Origin: WTFY01 sp965205275
Lineage (GTDB): Bacteria > Pseudomonadota > Gammaproteobacteria > UBA4575
Length of the DNA stretch: 64,000 bases
Assembly: GCA_965205275.1 (NCBI GenBank)
Contig: OZ242168.1
Location: forward strand, 124,001-188,000
Direction: 5' to 3'
The stretch's first letter is position 1. Every line of letters starts with the position of its first letter. The notes under the pieces were generated by a model, which was given only the letters and a program-made list of their open reading frames with translations, ran no database searches and had not been told where the DNA came from. Made by a program: the position numbers and the translations under genes. Below are positions 35,193-45,032 of the stretch, in pieces.

Positions 35193-37415
35193 ATGGCGCG
35201 TAAGAAGAAAATATCCAAGGATCCCTATGCCAAACGTGAAGGTGCCAAGTATAAACACCCTATTGCCAGCCGGGAGTTTATTCTTGGAGTCCTGGATGGT
35301 GGTGATGGTCCCCTGTCGCTGGCTGCATTGCATCAGGCGCTGGATATCCGTTCTGATCAGGCTGTCGATGCCTTGAAGCGGCGCCTGGGGGCCATGGAGC
35401 GCGATGGCCAGATCATACGGAATCGACAAAACCACTATTTGCCCATTACCAAGGTCAATCTGGTGCGAGGCCGGGTGATGGGTCATACCAACGGGTTCGG
35501 ATTTTTAATCCCGGATGAAGGGGGTGAAGATCTTTTTTTATCTCCCCATGAAATGCGTGCCCTGATGCACGGAGATCGTGTGGTCGTGCAACCCATCGGA
35601 AACTCCAAGCGGGATAAACCACAGGGAAAGCTGGTTGAGATTATCAAGCGCCACAACAAGCAGATTGTGGGGAGATATTACAGGGAGTCCGGCATTGGGT
35701 TTGTAGTGCCGGATAACAAACGCTTAAGTCAGGACGTCATGGTCCCTGCAGACTCTTCTAACGGTGCCGTGAATGGGCAATTTGTAGTCGTTGCTATCGT
35801 TGAGCAGCCAAACAGGTCACGGCAGGCGATTGGAGAGGTCATTGAGGTACTGGGAGACCATCTGGCACCCGGCATGGAGATCGATGTTGCCATTCGTTCC
35901 TACGACATTCCGTATCAATGGCCGGAAGAGGCATTGCGTGAAGCGGATCGGTTCACTGAAAGCTCGATTCGCCAGCGGCTTAAGCATCGCAGGGATTTAC
36001 GTGCACTCAAATTCGTTACCATTGATGGCAGTGATGCCAAGGATTTTGATGACGCGGTGTATTGTGAACCGCGTGAGAACGGATGGCGGTTGTGGGTGGC
36101 GATTGCAGATGTCTCGCATTATGTGAAAATAGGTTCGGCACTGGATCTTGAAGCCCGCAAGCGTGGTACATCCGTGTACTTTCCGGAACGTGTAGTGCCC
36201 ATGCTTCCTGAGCAGCTTTCCAATGAACTTTGTTCACTCAAGCCTGATGTAGACCGGCTTTGCATGGTATGCGAGATGTTTATCTCCAAAGAGGGCATGT
36301 TAAAGCGTTACAGTTTTTATGATGCGATCATGCGTTCAGCGGCACGACTTACTTACGACGAAGTGCAGCGGATCCTGTATGACAAGGATAAAAAGACGCG
36401 CAAGCGATACTCCCATGTACAGTCTGACCTGAAGCATATACAGGGCGTATACCGCGCCTTGAAAGAACAGCGTAAAAAAAGAGGCGCGATTGATTTTAAC
36501 AGCAGGGAAACCTATTTTGAATTTGACCAGCACAAGAAGATCAAGGCCATCATGCCGCGTGAACGCATTCAGGCACATATGATTATTGAAGAGTGCATGA
36601 TCAGCGCAAACGCTGCGGCGGGCAAATTCATTACCAAACACAAGGCACCTACCCTGTATCGTGTGCACGATGGCCCGACCAATGAAAAAATAAGGGATCT
36701 GAGAGAATTTTTGCAGTCTCTGGGTGTCGGTTTCACCCAGTCCAATAAGCCAGAACCCAGTGATTATCTGGCAACCCTTAAAAAGATTTCACATCGCAAG
36801 GACAAGCATATTATTGAAATGATGTTGCTTCGTTCCATGGCACAGGCCATCTACAGTTCAGACAACATCGGTCATTTCGGGCTGGCATTGCCCCTGTATG
36901 CGCATTTCACGTCACCTATCCGGCGGTATCCTGATTTGATTGTGCATCGAACCATTCGGCATCTACTGGCCGGAAATACAAAAAATCAATTTCCGCTTTC
37001 CGAAAACGACCTGCTTTTGCTGGGTGAGGAATGCTCAATGTGTGAGCGCAGGGCAAATGATGCCACGCGCGACGTGGATGCATGGCTGAAGTGTGAGTTC
37101 ATGCTGGATAAACTGGGGCATCAATTTTCAGGTGTGATCAATTCGGTCACCGGATTTGGCTTTTTTGTAACGCTGGACGAAGTGCTGGTAGAAGGTCTGG
37201 TGCACGTTACATCATTGAAAAATGATTACTATCATTATGACGAGCAGTCACAGTGCCTGTTCGGTGAACGCAGTAAAAAACGTTACAAACTGGGAGATGT
37301 GGTGAACGTTATCGTTTCGCGTGTAGGCCTGGATGAGCGAAAGATTGATTTTGTTCTGGCAGACCCGCCGCGTAGCATGAGGCATGCATCCAGGAAATCA
37401 AAAAAACGCAGGTAA
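35193..37415 (+). CDS. rnr: Ribonuclease R
   Basis: RNase R is a processive 3'-5' exonuclease able to melt structured RNA. The 740 residues show an N-terminal winged-helix and cold-shock domains, the catalytic RNB domain with DGSDAKDFDDAVYCE (metal-binding Asp cluster), HFTSPIRRYPDLIVHR, a C-terminal S1 domain (SGVINSVTGFGFFV), and a short basic tail (SRKSKKRR). E. coli RNase R has 813 residues with a longer basic tail. The ATG at 35193 has no strong ribosome site. Confidence 0.96.
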   Translation: MARKKKISKDPYAKREGAKYKHPIASREFILGVLDGGDGPLSLAALHQALDIRSDQAVDALKRRLGAMERDGQIIRNRQNHYLPITKVNLVRGRVMGHTNGFGFLIPDEGGEDLFLSPHEMRALMHGDRVVVQPIGNSKRDKPQGKLVEIIKRHNKQIVGRYYRESGIGFVVPDNKRLSQDVMVPADSSNGAVNGQFVVVAIVEQPNRSRQAIGEVIEVLGDHLAPGMEIDVAIRSYDIPYQWPEEALREADRFTESSIRQRLKHRRDLRALKFVTIDGSDAKDFDDAVYCEPRENGWRLWVAIADVSHYVKIGSALDLEARKRGTSVYFPERVVPMLPEQLSNELCSLKPDVDRLCMVCEMFISKEGMLKRYSFYDAIMRSAARLTYDEVQRILYDKDKKTRKRYSHVQSDLKHIQGVYRALKEQRKKRGAIDFNSRETYFEFDQHKKIKAIMPRERIQAHMIIEECMISANAAAGKFITKHKAPTLYRVHDGPTNEKIRDLREFLQSLGVGFTQSNKPEPSDYLATLKKISHRKDKHIIEMMLLRSMAQAIYSSDNIGHFGLALPLYAHFTSPIRRYPDLIVHRTIRHLLAGNTKNQFPLSENDLLLLGEECSMCERRANDATRDVDAWLKCEFMLDKLGHQFSGVINSVTGFGFFVTLDEVLVEGLVHVTSLKNDYYHYDEQSQCLFGERSKKRYKLGDVVNVIVSRVGLDERKIDFVLADPPRSMRHASRKSKKRR

Positions 37416-37789
37416 CGCCGGAATCAACGTACTGAAAAAGTAAAGCCGGAAAACAAGCGCTCAGAGGGAACAGGGTGTTTCCTCCCAATGGCTTTATATT
37501 TCGTGCAAGATTTCAGTTAGGCTCCGGGCCAGAAAGTATCATGTGAAACGATGCTGAATCCTGACTTTTCATTTGTACAGTCTTTCTTATAGGGGTGCAT
37601 CATATAGGGGAATACCGTCTCCACAAGAATAAAATTTCATGGTGAGTCACTGCCGTTCGGAGTCCGGGCTTGCCCAAAGCAGACACTTCCCGTAGACTCC
37701 GCTGTTCCTGAAAGCATCATTAATTCCTTGTCTCACTGGGCGCTAAACAAAAGCTTGCTTAGGAGACATGAACCCATAAGGAGAACTGA
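37416..37789. other. 374-base gap between rnr and rpsF with a hairpin
   Basis: No gene is seen. GAGGGAAC (37464-37471) and GTTTCCTC (37477-37484) form an 8-bp stem (one G-T pair) with a 5-base loop that could end rnr transcription, though no strong T tract follows. The rlmB gene, which often sits here in gammaproteobacteria, is absent. The rest should hold the promoter and leader of the rpsF operon; AAGGAGAA before 37790 is the ribosome site. Confidence 0.5.
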
Positions 37790-38341
37790 ATGCGTCATTA
37801 CGAAATAATGTTTCTCGTGCATCCTGACCAGAGTGGCCAGGTGTCGGCAATGATTGAGCGCTATCGCACGATTATTGAAAAAGAAGGTGGAGGTAAAGTC
37901 CACAGGTTCGAAGACTGGGGTCGTTTGCAACTCTCATATCCGATTCAAAAAGTTCATAAGGCACACTATGTGCTCATGAACATTGAATGCGGACAGGAAG
38001 TTCTGAATGAAATGAACAGTGCATTTCGTTTTAACGATGCGGTAATTCGCAATATGGTGATTTCCACAAAAAAAGCAGTTACTGAGCCTTCCCCGATGAT
38101 GAAAACGATTGAAAATGAAAAGGTCGAGGCTGAAAATCGGGTTGCCGAGGTTGAAGAGCAGAGTACTGGAACTAAAAATCAGGCTGCCGCAGAAAAGCCG
38201 CAGTCATCTGTTGAGGCTGAGGAGGATTCGGATGAGAAAACTGCAACCGAAACAAAGCAGGGGGTCCGGATGAGAATCCATAACCATCCACCGAAGCGGT
38301 GGACCCGGATGAAAATACCCTGTTTAGCAAGAGGATATTGA
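37790..38341 (+). CDS. rpsF: 30S ribosomal protein S6, with an unusual C-terminal end
   Basis: The first 95 residues (MRHYEIMFLVHPDQSGQV...) are ordinary S6. An acidic Glu/Ala/Thr-rich tail follows to about residue 157, longer than E. coli S6 (131 to 135). After the G5 tract at 38260-38264 the frame becomes basic (VRMRIHNHPPKRW...) and runs to 183. With one extra G the protein would end GGPDENP at a TAA (38281-38283), just before a hairpin. I therefore suspect that the last 25 residues come from a one-base change or sequencing error. The rpsR start follows by one base. Confidence 0.9.
   Translation: MRHYEIMFLVHPDQSGQVSAMIERYRTIIEKEGGGKVHRFEDWGRLQLSYPIQKVHKAHYVLMNIECGQEVLNEMNSAFRFNDAVIRNMVISTKKAVTEPSPMMKTIENEKVEAENRVAEVEEQSTGTKNQAAAEKPQSSVEAEEDSDEKTATETKQGVRMRIHNHPPKRWTRMKIPCLARGY
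38287..38303. repeat. Perfect hairpin at the end of rpsF
   Basis: TCCACCG, AAG, CGGTGGA is a 7-bp perfect stem with a three-base loop, four bases after the alternative S6 stop at 38281-38283. If that stop is the true one, this is an intercistronic hairpin between rpsF and rpsR. Confidence 0.6.
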
Positions 38342-38342
38342 T

Positions 38343-38567
38343 ATGGCGCACTATTTCAGAAAAAGAAGATATTGCCGTTTCACCGAAGAAGGCATAGAAG
38401 AGATAGACTATAAAGACGTTAAGCTGCTCAAGGATTTTATCACTGAAGCAGGTAAAATTGTCCCGAGCCGAGTTACCGGTACCAAAGCAAGATACCAGCG
38501 ACAGCTGTCTACGGCGATCAAGCGTGCCCGTTATGTTGCGTTGCTGCCATACAGTGATCAGCATTGA
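38343..38567 (+). CDS. rpsR: 30S ribosomal protein S18
   Basis: The 74 residues read MAHYFRKRRYCRFTEEGIEEIDYKD and end in ARYVALLPYSDQH, the S18 signature. S18 forms a heterodimer with S6 on the platform. GCAAGAGGAT precedes the ATG. Confidence 0.98.
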   Translation: MAHYFRKRRYCRFTEEGIEEIDYKDVKLLKDFITEAGKIVPSRVTGTKARYQRQLSTAIKRARYVALLPYSDQH

Positions 38568-38608
38568 GCGTAATTGCAAACAGCACCGTGGTTGACCTGT
38601 AGTCAGCC

Positions 38609-39526
38609 ATGCGTTCATTAGCGCGTTTTATTCTTGCCGGACCGTTTCAGGCTGTTACGGTTGTATTCGGTTTTGCATTGTTGTCATTTCCTTTTCCCTT
38701 CCTGATTATCCTGAGTGGAGGCGCACTCGCATTAATTACGCTGAAAATAGGGGTCAGGCAGGCCGTCAAGGTTTTGCTTATATGCGCCGCATTAGTGGCG
38801 GCAAGCACCTTTTTGCTGTTTGGTAATGTTACGGCAGGCCCTTTGATAGTATGGGGGTCTATCGTCGTGTTCGCATATGTGTACCATTACTTTCAGTCAC
38901 TGAGTGCTGCACTGCAGGCGTTGACGGTATTTGGTATGGTGATTACAGTACTGGCAATGGTCCTGTATCCTGACTTGCAAGCGGACTGGCTGCATTACCT
39001 AAAGATTCTGCTGGCTGCTATAGAACAGGGTCCGTCATTCCAGGTTATGCTGCAGAATTCAAGTTTTAACCTTGAAAGAGCGGAGCAGTATCTTCCTGGG
39101 GTAGCATCCCTGATGACCGGCATGGTGGTCGGTGTATATTTGCTGACGATAAGTGTAACGCTGTTTCTTGGGAGCTGGTGGCATAGCCTAGTGGATAATG
39201 TTCATACTTTTCGCGAGCAATTTGTGCGTCTCAACCTGGGGCCGGCGCTTGCAGCCCTCACTTTGGTGCTTGCAGGCGCAGCATGGATCGTTAAAACTGC
39301 AATTTTCTGGCAGTTGGCGATCATATGCCTTAGCATGTTTTTTTTACAGGGTCTGGGCCTCGCGCATGCTGTGATCGGGCAGCTTTCAAAATCAGTGCTC
39401 GGATTTGTAGCGGTATACGGCCTGCTTTTTATCGCAGCCCCTCAAATGGTGCTGATACTTGCCTCGACCGGCGTGCTGGACGGCTTTGTAAATTTTCGAA
39501 AGCGATTTGTAAAATCCGGAATGTGA
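38609..39526 (+). CDS. DUF2232 polytopic membrane protein
   Basis: The 305-residue protein has about eight hydrophobic helices and a hydrophilic loop near 120-160. It resembles DUF2232 (YybS-like) proteins, which lie between rpsR and rplI in many non-enteric gammaproteobacteria. Its function is not known. It starts 42 bases after rpsR. Confidence 0.82.
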   Translation: MRSLARFILAGPFQAVTVVFGFALLSFPFPFLIILSGGALALITLKIGVRQAVKVLLICAALVAASTFLLFGNVTAGPLIVWGSIVVFAYVYHYFQSLSAALQALTVFGMVITVLAMVLYPDLQADWLHYLKILLAAIEQGPSFQVMLQNSSFNLERAEQYLPGVASLMTGMVVGVYLLTISVTLFLGSWWHSLVDNVHTFREQFVRLNLGPALAALTLVLAGAAWIVKTAIFWQLAIICLSMFFLQGLGLAHAVIGQLSKSVLGFVAVYGLLFIAAPQMVLILASTGVLDGFVNFRKRFVKSGM

Positions 39527-39581
39527 GCTATGCATGGGCAACGGTTTATAATCCACATTATTTGATAATAGAGAGATCGAG

Positions 39582-40034
39582 ATGGAAGTTATTTTGCTTG
39601 CTAAAGTGGACAATCTTGGAGACCTTGGTGAAAAGGTCAAGGTAAGACCTGGCTACGCACGCAACTTTCTTGTACCCAGTGGGAAAGCAAAGTTTGCGAC
39701 GGCGGAAAATATTGCTGAATTTGAAGCACGACGGGCTGAACTTGAAAAGATTGCAGCCGAGTCATTGACCGAAGCTGAAACCCGCAGGGCAGAACTGCAC
39801 GGGTTTTCAGTCACAATAACGGCCAAATCTTCCGGGGAGGAAGGCAAGCTTTTTGGTTCGGTAGGTACTGTGGATATTGCGCAGGCCTTGAATGAGGCCG
39901 GGAAAACAGTTGAGAAAAAAGAAATCCGGCTGCCTTCAGGCGTATTCAAACAAGCTGGAGAATATCAGGTTGATGTTCATATACATGCTGATGTAAATGC
40001 CACGATTAATCTGGAGATAGTCGGGGAAGAATGA
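39582..40034 (+). CDS. rplI: 50S ribosomal protein L9
   Basis: The 150 residues start MEVILLAKVDNLGDLGEKVK with the N-terminal L9 fold, then a long connecting helix rich in Glu/Ala, and the C-terminal domain. L9 stabilises the ribosome during elongation. E. coli L9 has 149 residues. Confidence 0.98.
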   Translation: MEVILLAKVDNLGDLGEKVKVRPGYARNFLVPSGKAKFATAENIAEFEARRAELEKIAAESLTEAETRRAELHGFSVTITAKSSGEEGKLFGSVGTVDIAQALNEAGKTVEKKEIRLPSGVFKQAGEYQVDVHIHADVNATINLEIVGEE

Positions 40035-40086
40035 CCAGATCAATTTTATAAAAGCGGGGGCTGGATGAGGATGTTAGGAAAGTTTT

Positions 40087-41487
40087 GTGGCTGAACCAAC
40101 AAAAATTGGCACTGATTACGATGCCACCAGTGCAGACAGTTTACGCATACCTCCCTATTCGCTGGAAGCTGAGCAGGCAGTGCTTGGCGGGTTGATTCTG
40201 GATAACTCGGCCTGGGATCAGGTCGCAGACAAAATCAATGAAGATGATTTCCATCTCTTCAATCATCGCCTGATTTTTCGCGCGATCAGTGAATTGGCCG
40301 ACAAACGTCAGGTGTTTGACGTGCTGACTCTGTCGGATCTACTGTGCCAGAAGAGTGAAATTGAGAATACCAACGTTCTGGCCTATCTGGGTACCCTAGC
40401 GAATGATATCCCCAGTGCTTCGAACATCAAGGCCTATGCGGACATCGTACGGGAAAAATCTGTTTTTCGACAACTGGTTCATGTAGGTAATGAAATCGCT
40501 GCAAGCGGGTTTTCTCCTGAAGGCAAAAATATTCATCAGTTACTGGATGAGGCTGAGCAGAAGATATTTCATATCACAGACCGTAGCGCACAAACCGGGC
40601 CGGGCTTTGTCAATATCAAGTCCTTGCTTAAAACGACTGTTGAACAGATTGACGAGTTGTTTGAACGTGCAGACCACATTACCGGTATCCCGAGTGGCTT
40701 TGAGGAGTTTGATGAAAAAACAGCAGGCTTGCAGAATGGTGAGTTAATCATTATTGCGGGCCGCCCTTCGATGGGAAAGACCAGTTTTGCCATGAACATC
40801 GTCGAATACACGGCACTTCGCATGAAAACCTGTGTCGCGATTTTCAGCATGGAAATGCCAGGCCGTTCCCTGGCCATGCGTATGCTTTCCTCCATGGGCC
40901 GGATTGATCAGCAACGGGTGCGTACCGGCAGGCTGAATGATGACGACTGGCCGCGTCTTACCAGCGCAGTATCAATGCTGTCCGAGGCAAATTTATTCAT
41001 TGATGATTCCGCTGTATTATCGCCGACGGAGTTGCGGGCTCGTGCACGTCGGTTAAAACGCGAACATGACTTGTCGCTGATCGTTGTGGATTATCTGCAA
41101 CTCATGACGGTTGGCGGCAGTTCCGAGAATCGTGCAACTGAAATCTCCGAAATCTGTCGCTCGTTGAAAGCGCTTGCCAAGGAACTGAATGTACCTGTCG
41201 TGGTGCTGTCCCAGTTGAATCGAGGTCTGGAGCAGCGTTCGGACAAGCGGCCGATCATGTCCGATTTGCGTGAATCGGGGGCGATTGAACAGGATGCAGA
41301 CCTGATCGTTTTTATCTATCGTGATGAAGTGTACAAGGAAGACTCTCCTGATCAGGGTACCGCAGAGATTATTGTCGGCAAGCAGCGCAATGGTCCCATA
41401 TTCAAGACCCGGCTGACTTTTCTGGGTCAATACACGCGTTTTGAAAATTACGTCCCGGAGATCCAGACCGGCGAGCACTTTGCGTAA
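40087..41487 (+). CDS. dnaB: Replicative DNA helicase DnaB
   Basis: The 466 residues have the N-terminal domain (PYSLEAEQAVLGGLILDN) and RecA-like helicase domain with Walker A GRPSMGKTSFAMN, DYLQLM and SDLRESGAIEQDAD. GTG at 40087 is the start; no ATG is available before the conserved region. It follows rplI by 52 bases, the usual order. Confidence 0.97.
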   Translation: MAEPTKIGTDYDATSADSLRIPPYSLEAEQAVLGGLILDNSAWDQVADKINEDDFHLFNHRLIFRAISELADKRQVFDVLTLSDLLCQKSEIENTNVLAYLGTLANDIPSASNIKAYADIVREKSVFRQLVHVGNEIAASGFSPEGKNIHQLLDEAEQKIFHITDRSAQTGPGFVNIKSLLKTTVEQIDELFERADHITGIPSGFEEFDEKTAGLQNGELIIIAGRPSMGKTSFAMNIVEYTALRMKTCVAIFSMEMPGRSLAMRMLSSMGRIDQQRVRTGRLNDDDWPRLTSAVSMLSEANLFIDDSAVLSPTELRARARRLKREHDLSLIVVDYLQLMTVGGSSENRATEISEICRSLKALAKELNVPVVVLSQLNRGLEQRSDKRPIMSDLRESGAIEQDADLIVFIYRDEVYKEDSPDQGTAEIIVGKQRNGPIFKTRLTFLGQYTRFENYVPEIQTGEHFA

Positions 41488-41496
41488 GCGGGCAAT

Positions 41497-43170
41497 ATGG
41501 AAAAGGTCTGGCTGAAAAGCTATCCGGAAGGCATTCCCGAATTTGCTGAACTGGACCGGTACACGTCTCTGGCACATATGTTTGATGACTGTGTCGAGCG
41601 TTACCGCCACCTGCCTGCCTTTGCAAACATGGGCACAAGTATAAGCTTTTCAGAACTCAGTGTTGAAAGTTATAACTTCGCTGCATATCTGCAAACCGAA
41701 CTGGGCCTGGAAAAGGGTGAATGTGTGGCGATCATGCTGCCCAATATCTTGCAGTTTCCGGTTGCAATGTACGGCATCCTGCGGGCGGGATTGGTGGCAA
41801 TTAATATCAATCCCTTGTACACCTCAAGAGAACTTGGGGAGGCCCTGAAAGGTTCAGGTGCAAAGGCAATTATAATTCTGGAGAACTTTGCTGATGTGCT
41901 TGCTGAAACCATCAGAGGTACTTCTGTAAGGCATGTAATCCTCACAAGAGCAGGAGACATGTTCGGTTTTCCAAAATCTGCAATGGTGAATTTTGTACTG
42001 AAATATGTACGGCACAAGATTCCGGAATATACACTGGACAATATTGTTTCTTTCAGGGAAGTCCTGGCCACAGGGCAGCAAAGACAACTTGTCAAACCTG
42101 AGTTGACCCAGGATGATCTGGCGTTCCTGCAGCTTACAGGCGGTACAACGGGCCTGGCAAAACAGGCGATTCTGACGCATGGCAATCTGCTTTCGAATAT
42201 CGCACAGGTGGAAGCCTGGTTCAGGCTGGTTCTGGAAGAGGGAAAGGAGACAGTGATTACCGCATTGCCGCTGTACCACATATTTTCGCTGACGGCGAAC
42301 TGCTTTTTGTTTATCCGTCTTGGGGGCCTGAATTATCTGATCACAAATCCCCGCGACATGAAGGGCTTTGTCAGGGAACTGGGCAGGGTAAGGTTTTCAG
42401 CGATCACGGGCGTGAATACCCTGTTTAACGGATTATTGAATACAGAAGGTTTTTCAGCACTGGATTTTTCGCATCTCAAGATCACGCTGGGTGGCGGTAT
42501 GGCCGTACAGGAGGCCGTGGCAGAAAAGTGGCAGCAGGTCACAGGCTGTGCACTGGCAGAGGCCTATGGTCTGACGGAAACCTCACCCGCCGTTACGATC
42601 AACCCGCTTGATCTGGAAAAATATAACGGCACGATCGGATTGCCGATTCCGAATACGGAAATTTCCATACAGGACAACGATGGCAAGCACCTGGAGATGG
42701 GAGAAGCGGGTGAGCTTTGTGTGCGAGGACCGCAGGTCATGCAGGGGTATCTGAACAATCCCGAAGAAACCGGAAATGTATTGAGTGAGGATGGCTGGCT
42801 GCGTACGGGTGATATTGCTGTGGTGGATGAAAAGGGTTATGTAAGCATTGTGGATCGCAAAAAAGACATGATCCTGGTTTCAGGGTTTAATGTGTACCCT
42901 AACGAAATCGAAAAGGTTGTAGCAGCGCATGCTGGTGTCTTGGAAGTTGCTGCAATAGGGGTGCATGATGAAGAATCGGGTGAGGTGGTAAAACTGTGCA
43001 TCGTCAAAAAAGACCCTGCGCTGACCGAAAAAGATGTTCTGGAATTTTGCAAGGATCGTTTGACCCGTTACAAGTGGCCCAAACATATTGAATTTCATGC
43101 CGAACTGCCAAAATCAAATGTGGGCAAGATCCTGCGCCGGGTCCTGCGTGACGGGGCGTCACCTGAATAG
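41497..43170 (+). CDS. fadD: Long-chain fatty-acid--CoA ligase
   Basis: The 557-residue protein is an adenylate-forming enzyme: LTGGTTGLAKQAILTHGNLL (P-loop; the usual KG is KQ), YGLTETSPAVTINP, GDIAVVDEKGYVSIVDRKKDMI and the C-terminal lysine region SNVGKILRRVLRD. It activates fatty acids to acyl-CoA. Length matches E. coli FadD (561). It starts ten bases after dnaB, so it may be read through from the ribosomal operon. Confidence 0.93.
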   Translation: MEKVWLKSYPEGIPEFAELDRYTSLAHMFDDCVERYRHLPAFANMGTSISFSELSVESYNFAAYLQTELGLEKGECVAIMLPNILQFPVAMYGILRAGLVAININPLYTSRELGEALKGSGAKAIIILENFADVLAETIRGTSVRHVILTRAGDMFGFPKSAMVNFVLKYVRHKIPEYTLDNIVSFREVLATGQQRQLVKPELTQDDLAFLQLTGGTTGLAKQAILTHGNLLSNIAQVEAWFRLVLEEGKETVITALPLYHIFSLTANCFLFIRLGGLNYLITNPRDMKGFVRELGRVRFSAITGVNTLFNGLLNTEGFSALDFSHLKITLGGGMAVQEAVAEKWQQVTGCALAEAYGLTETSPAVTINPLDLEKYNGTIGLPIPNTEISIQDNDGKHLEMGEAGELCVRGPQVMQGYLNNPEETGNVLSEDGWLRTGDIAVVDEKGYVSIVDRKKDMILVSGFNVYPNEIEKVVAAHAGVLEVAAIGVHDEESGEVVKLCIVKKDPALTEKDVLEFCKDRLTRYKWPKHIEFHAELPKSNVGKILRRVLRDGASPE

Positions 43171-43298
43171 TCTGCAAAACCATATACGCTGAGTACGCTG
43201 ACTCGTCCGCATTGAGATCATGGACGGGGCTGGACAGAGTCCGGGCATTCAGGCTCAGATTTCTGCGGGTACCCCGGTGGAAATCACGTTGTGCTGAA

Positions 43299-44537
43299 TC
43301 AGTTCAACAGGCGTTCAGGCTGCCTTGTCTGGTGATAGTGGCTTGCCACATATTCCTGCACAATGTTCTGGAATTCCTCTGTGATATTTTCTCCCCGAAG
43401 GGTTGTGAATTTGCTTCCGTCCACATGCACGACGGCTGTAGGAGCTTCACCGGTACCTGGCAGGCTGATGCCGATATTGGCATGCTTGCTTTCACCGGGG
43501 CCGTTCACCACACAGCCCATGACCGCAACTTTCATGGTTTCAACTCCCGGGTATTGCTGTTTCCAGGCTGGCATTTTCTCCTGGAGGTAGTTCTCGATAC
43601 CTGCGGCCAGATGTTGAAAATACTCGCTGGTCGTGCGTCCGCAGCCTGGACAGGCTGTTACTGAAGGCGTAAATGAACGCAGGCCCATGGTTTGAAGAAT
43701 CTGTTGGGCAACGCGCACTTCCTGGGTGCGGTCACCACCCGGTTGCGGTGTAAGGGAAATGCGAATCGTGTCACCAATCCCTTCCTGCAGCAATACAGAC
43801 AGCGCTGCCGTGGAGGCCACCACACCTTTGGTGCCCATACCTGCTTCGGTCAGGCCCAAATGCAGCGCATAATTACAGCGTGCAGCGAGGTCCCTGTATA
43901 CGCTAACCAGCGCCTGGACTTCACTCAGCTTGCAGGACAGGATGATTTTATTGTGGGCCAGCCCGATTTGTTCAGCCAGTGCGGCACTTTCTATTGCCGA
44001 TGCAATGAGTGCCTCATGCATTACTTCCGGAAGTGATTTGGGGCTGGATAATTTCGAGTTGCCGTCCAGTTTTCTTGCAAGCAGGTCTTGGTCCAGGCTG
44101 CCCCAGTTCACACCGATGCGCACGGACTTGTCATGTCGACATGCGATTTCAACGATTTCACTGAACTGCTTGTCGTGTAAATTTCCACGGCCCACATTGC
44201 CAGGGTTGATACGGTACTTGTCCAGAGCCTGCGCACACCCGGAATATTTTTTCAGTAAGCGGTTACCATTGAAGTGGAAGTCGCCTACCAAAGGTACCGT
44301 GATCCCTTTACCCAATAACTGATCCCGTATGCCCGGAACCGCCTGGGCAGCTTCCTTGTCATTCACCGTGATGCGTACGATTTCTGATCCGGCCTCTGCA
44401 AGAGCTGCAATCTGACGCACTGTTTTATTGATGTCTGCAGTATGGGTATTTGTCATGGACTGTACCACGACGGGGGACTGGCCCCCTACCGTAACATTGC
44501 CTACCTGTACTGCAGTGCTTGTGCGTCTGGTAATCAC
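43299..44537 (-). CDS. ispG: 4-hydroxy-3-methylbut-2-enyl diphosphate synthase
   Basis: IspG (GcpE) is a [4Fe-4S] enzyme of the MEP isoprenoid pathway. The 412 residues begin RRTSTAVQVGNVTVGG and SMTNTHTADI, and carry the cluster motif ACPGCGRTTSE and VMGCVVNGPGE. E. coli IspG has 372; this form belongs to the slightly longer group. It is convergent with fadD. Confidence 0.96.
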   Translation of the reverse strand: MITRRTSTAVQVGNVTVGGQSPVVVQSMTNTHTADINKTVRQIAALAEAGSEIVRITVNDKEAAQAVPGIRDQLLGKGITVPLVGDFHFNGNRLLKKYSGCAQALDKYRINPGNVGRGNLHDKQFSEIVEIACRHDKSVRIGVNWGSLDQDLLARKLDGNSKLSSPKSLPEVMHEALIASAIESAALAEQIGLAHNKIILSCKLSEVQALVSVYRDLAARCNYALHLGLTEAGMGTKGVVASTAALSVLLQEGIGDTIRISLTPQPGGDRTQEVRVAQQILQTMGLRSFTPSVTACPGCGRTTSEYFQHLAAGIENYLQEKMPAWKQQYPGVETMKVAVMGCVVNGPGESKHANIGISLPGTGEAPTAVVHVDGSKFTTLRGENITEEFQNIVQEYVASHYHQTRQPERLLN

Positions 44538-45032
44538 TGTAATTATCTAAACCATCTGGTTTGTCGTGAGCCCGTAATATCGATGGATTTCATTGTATCT
44601 GAACTGGGTCTGACCGCAATCAATAACATGTATCCGGACCCCCGGTATCGGGTCATGATATTAACTCATCTTTTGGATTTCAGTTAGAATTCATGACGCA
44701 TACGATCGAAAATACAGAAACCATGGAGTGCAGTAGGGTCTGGAGGATTACTTCACCACACATCTATTCAGGTGCTGCACGTATCCGATGCGCCATGACA
44801 TTGAAAGCATGATTCAGTCCTCCAGGATCAGGCAGACCTGTACCCCCTGTATTCGACGCACGGGTGCATCACAGGTCCCATGTGAATCCAGACCCTGCAG
44901 CTCATCAGGCCCATGTGGATCATGCTTGCATACCGTTTTGAATGCGAGAGGGGATGCAGGCACCCTGTATACTCACCACAATGTGGGTTCTGTCCTGAAT
45001 GAATATTGGCAAATAACACGGGAGTATCAAAA
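44538..45032. other. 495-base region upstream of the 45033 gene
   Basis: No convincing gene lies between ispG and the 45033 gene. Short frames at 44442-44687 and 44788-45036 are shadows. The sequence holds the divergent promoters; TATACT at 44968-44973 could be a -10 box for the next gene, but its best -35 (TTGAAT) is 24 bases away. Confidence 0.4.
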
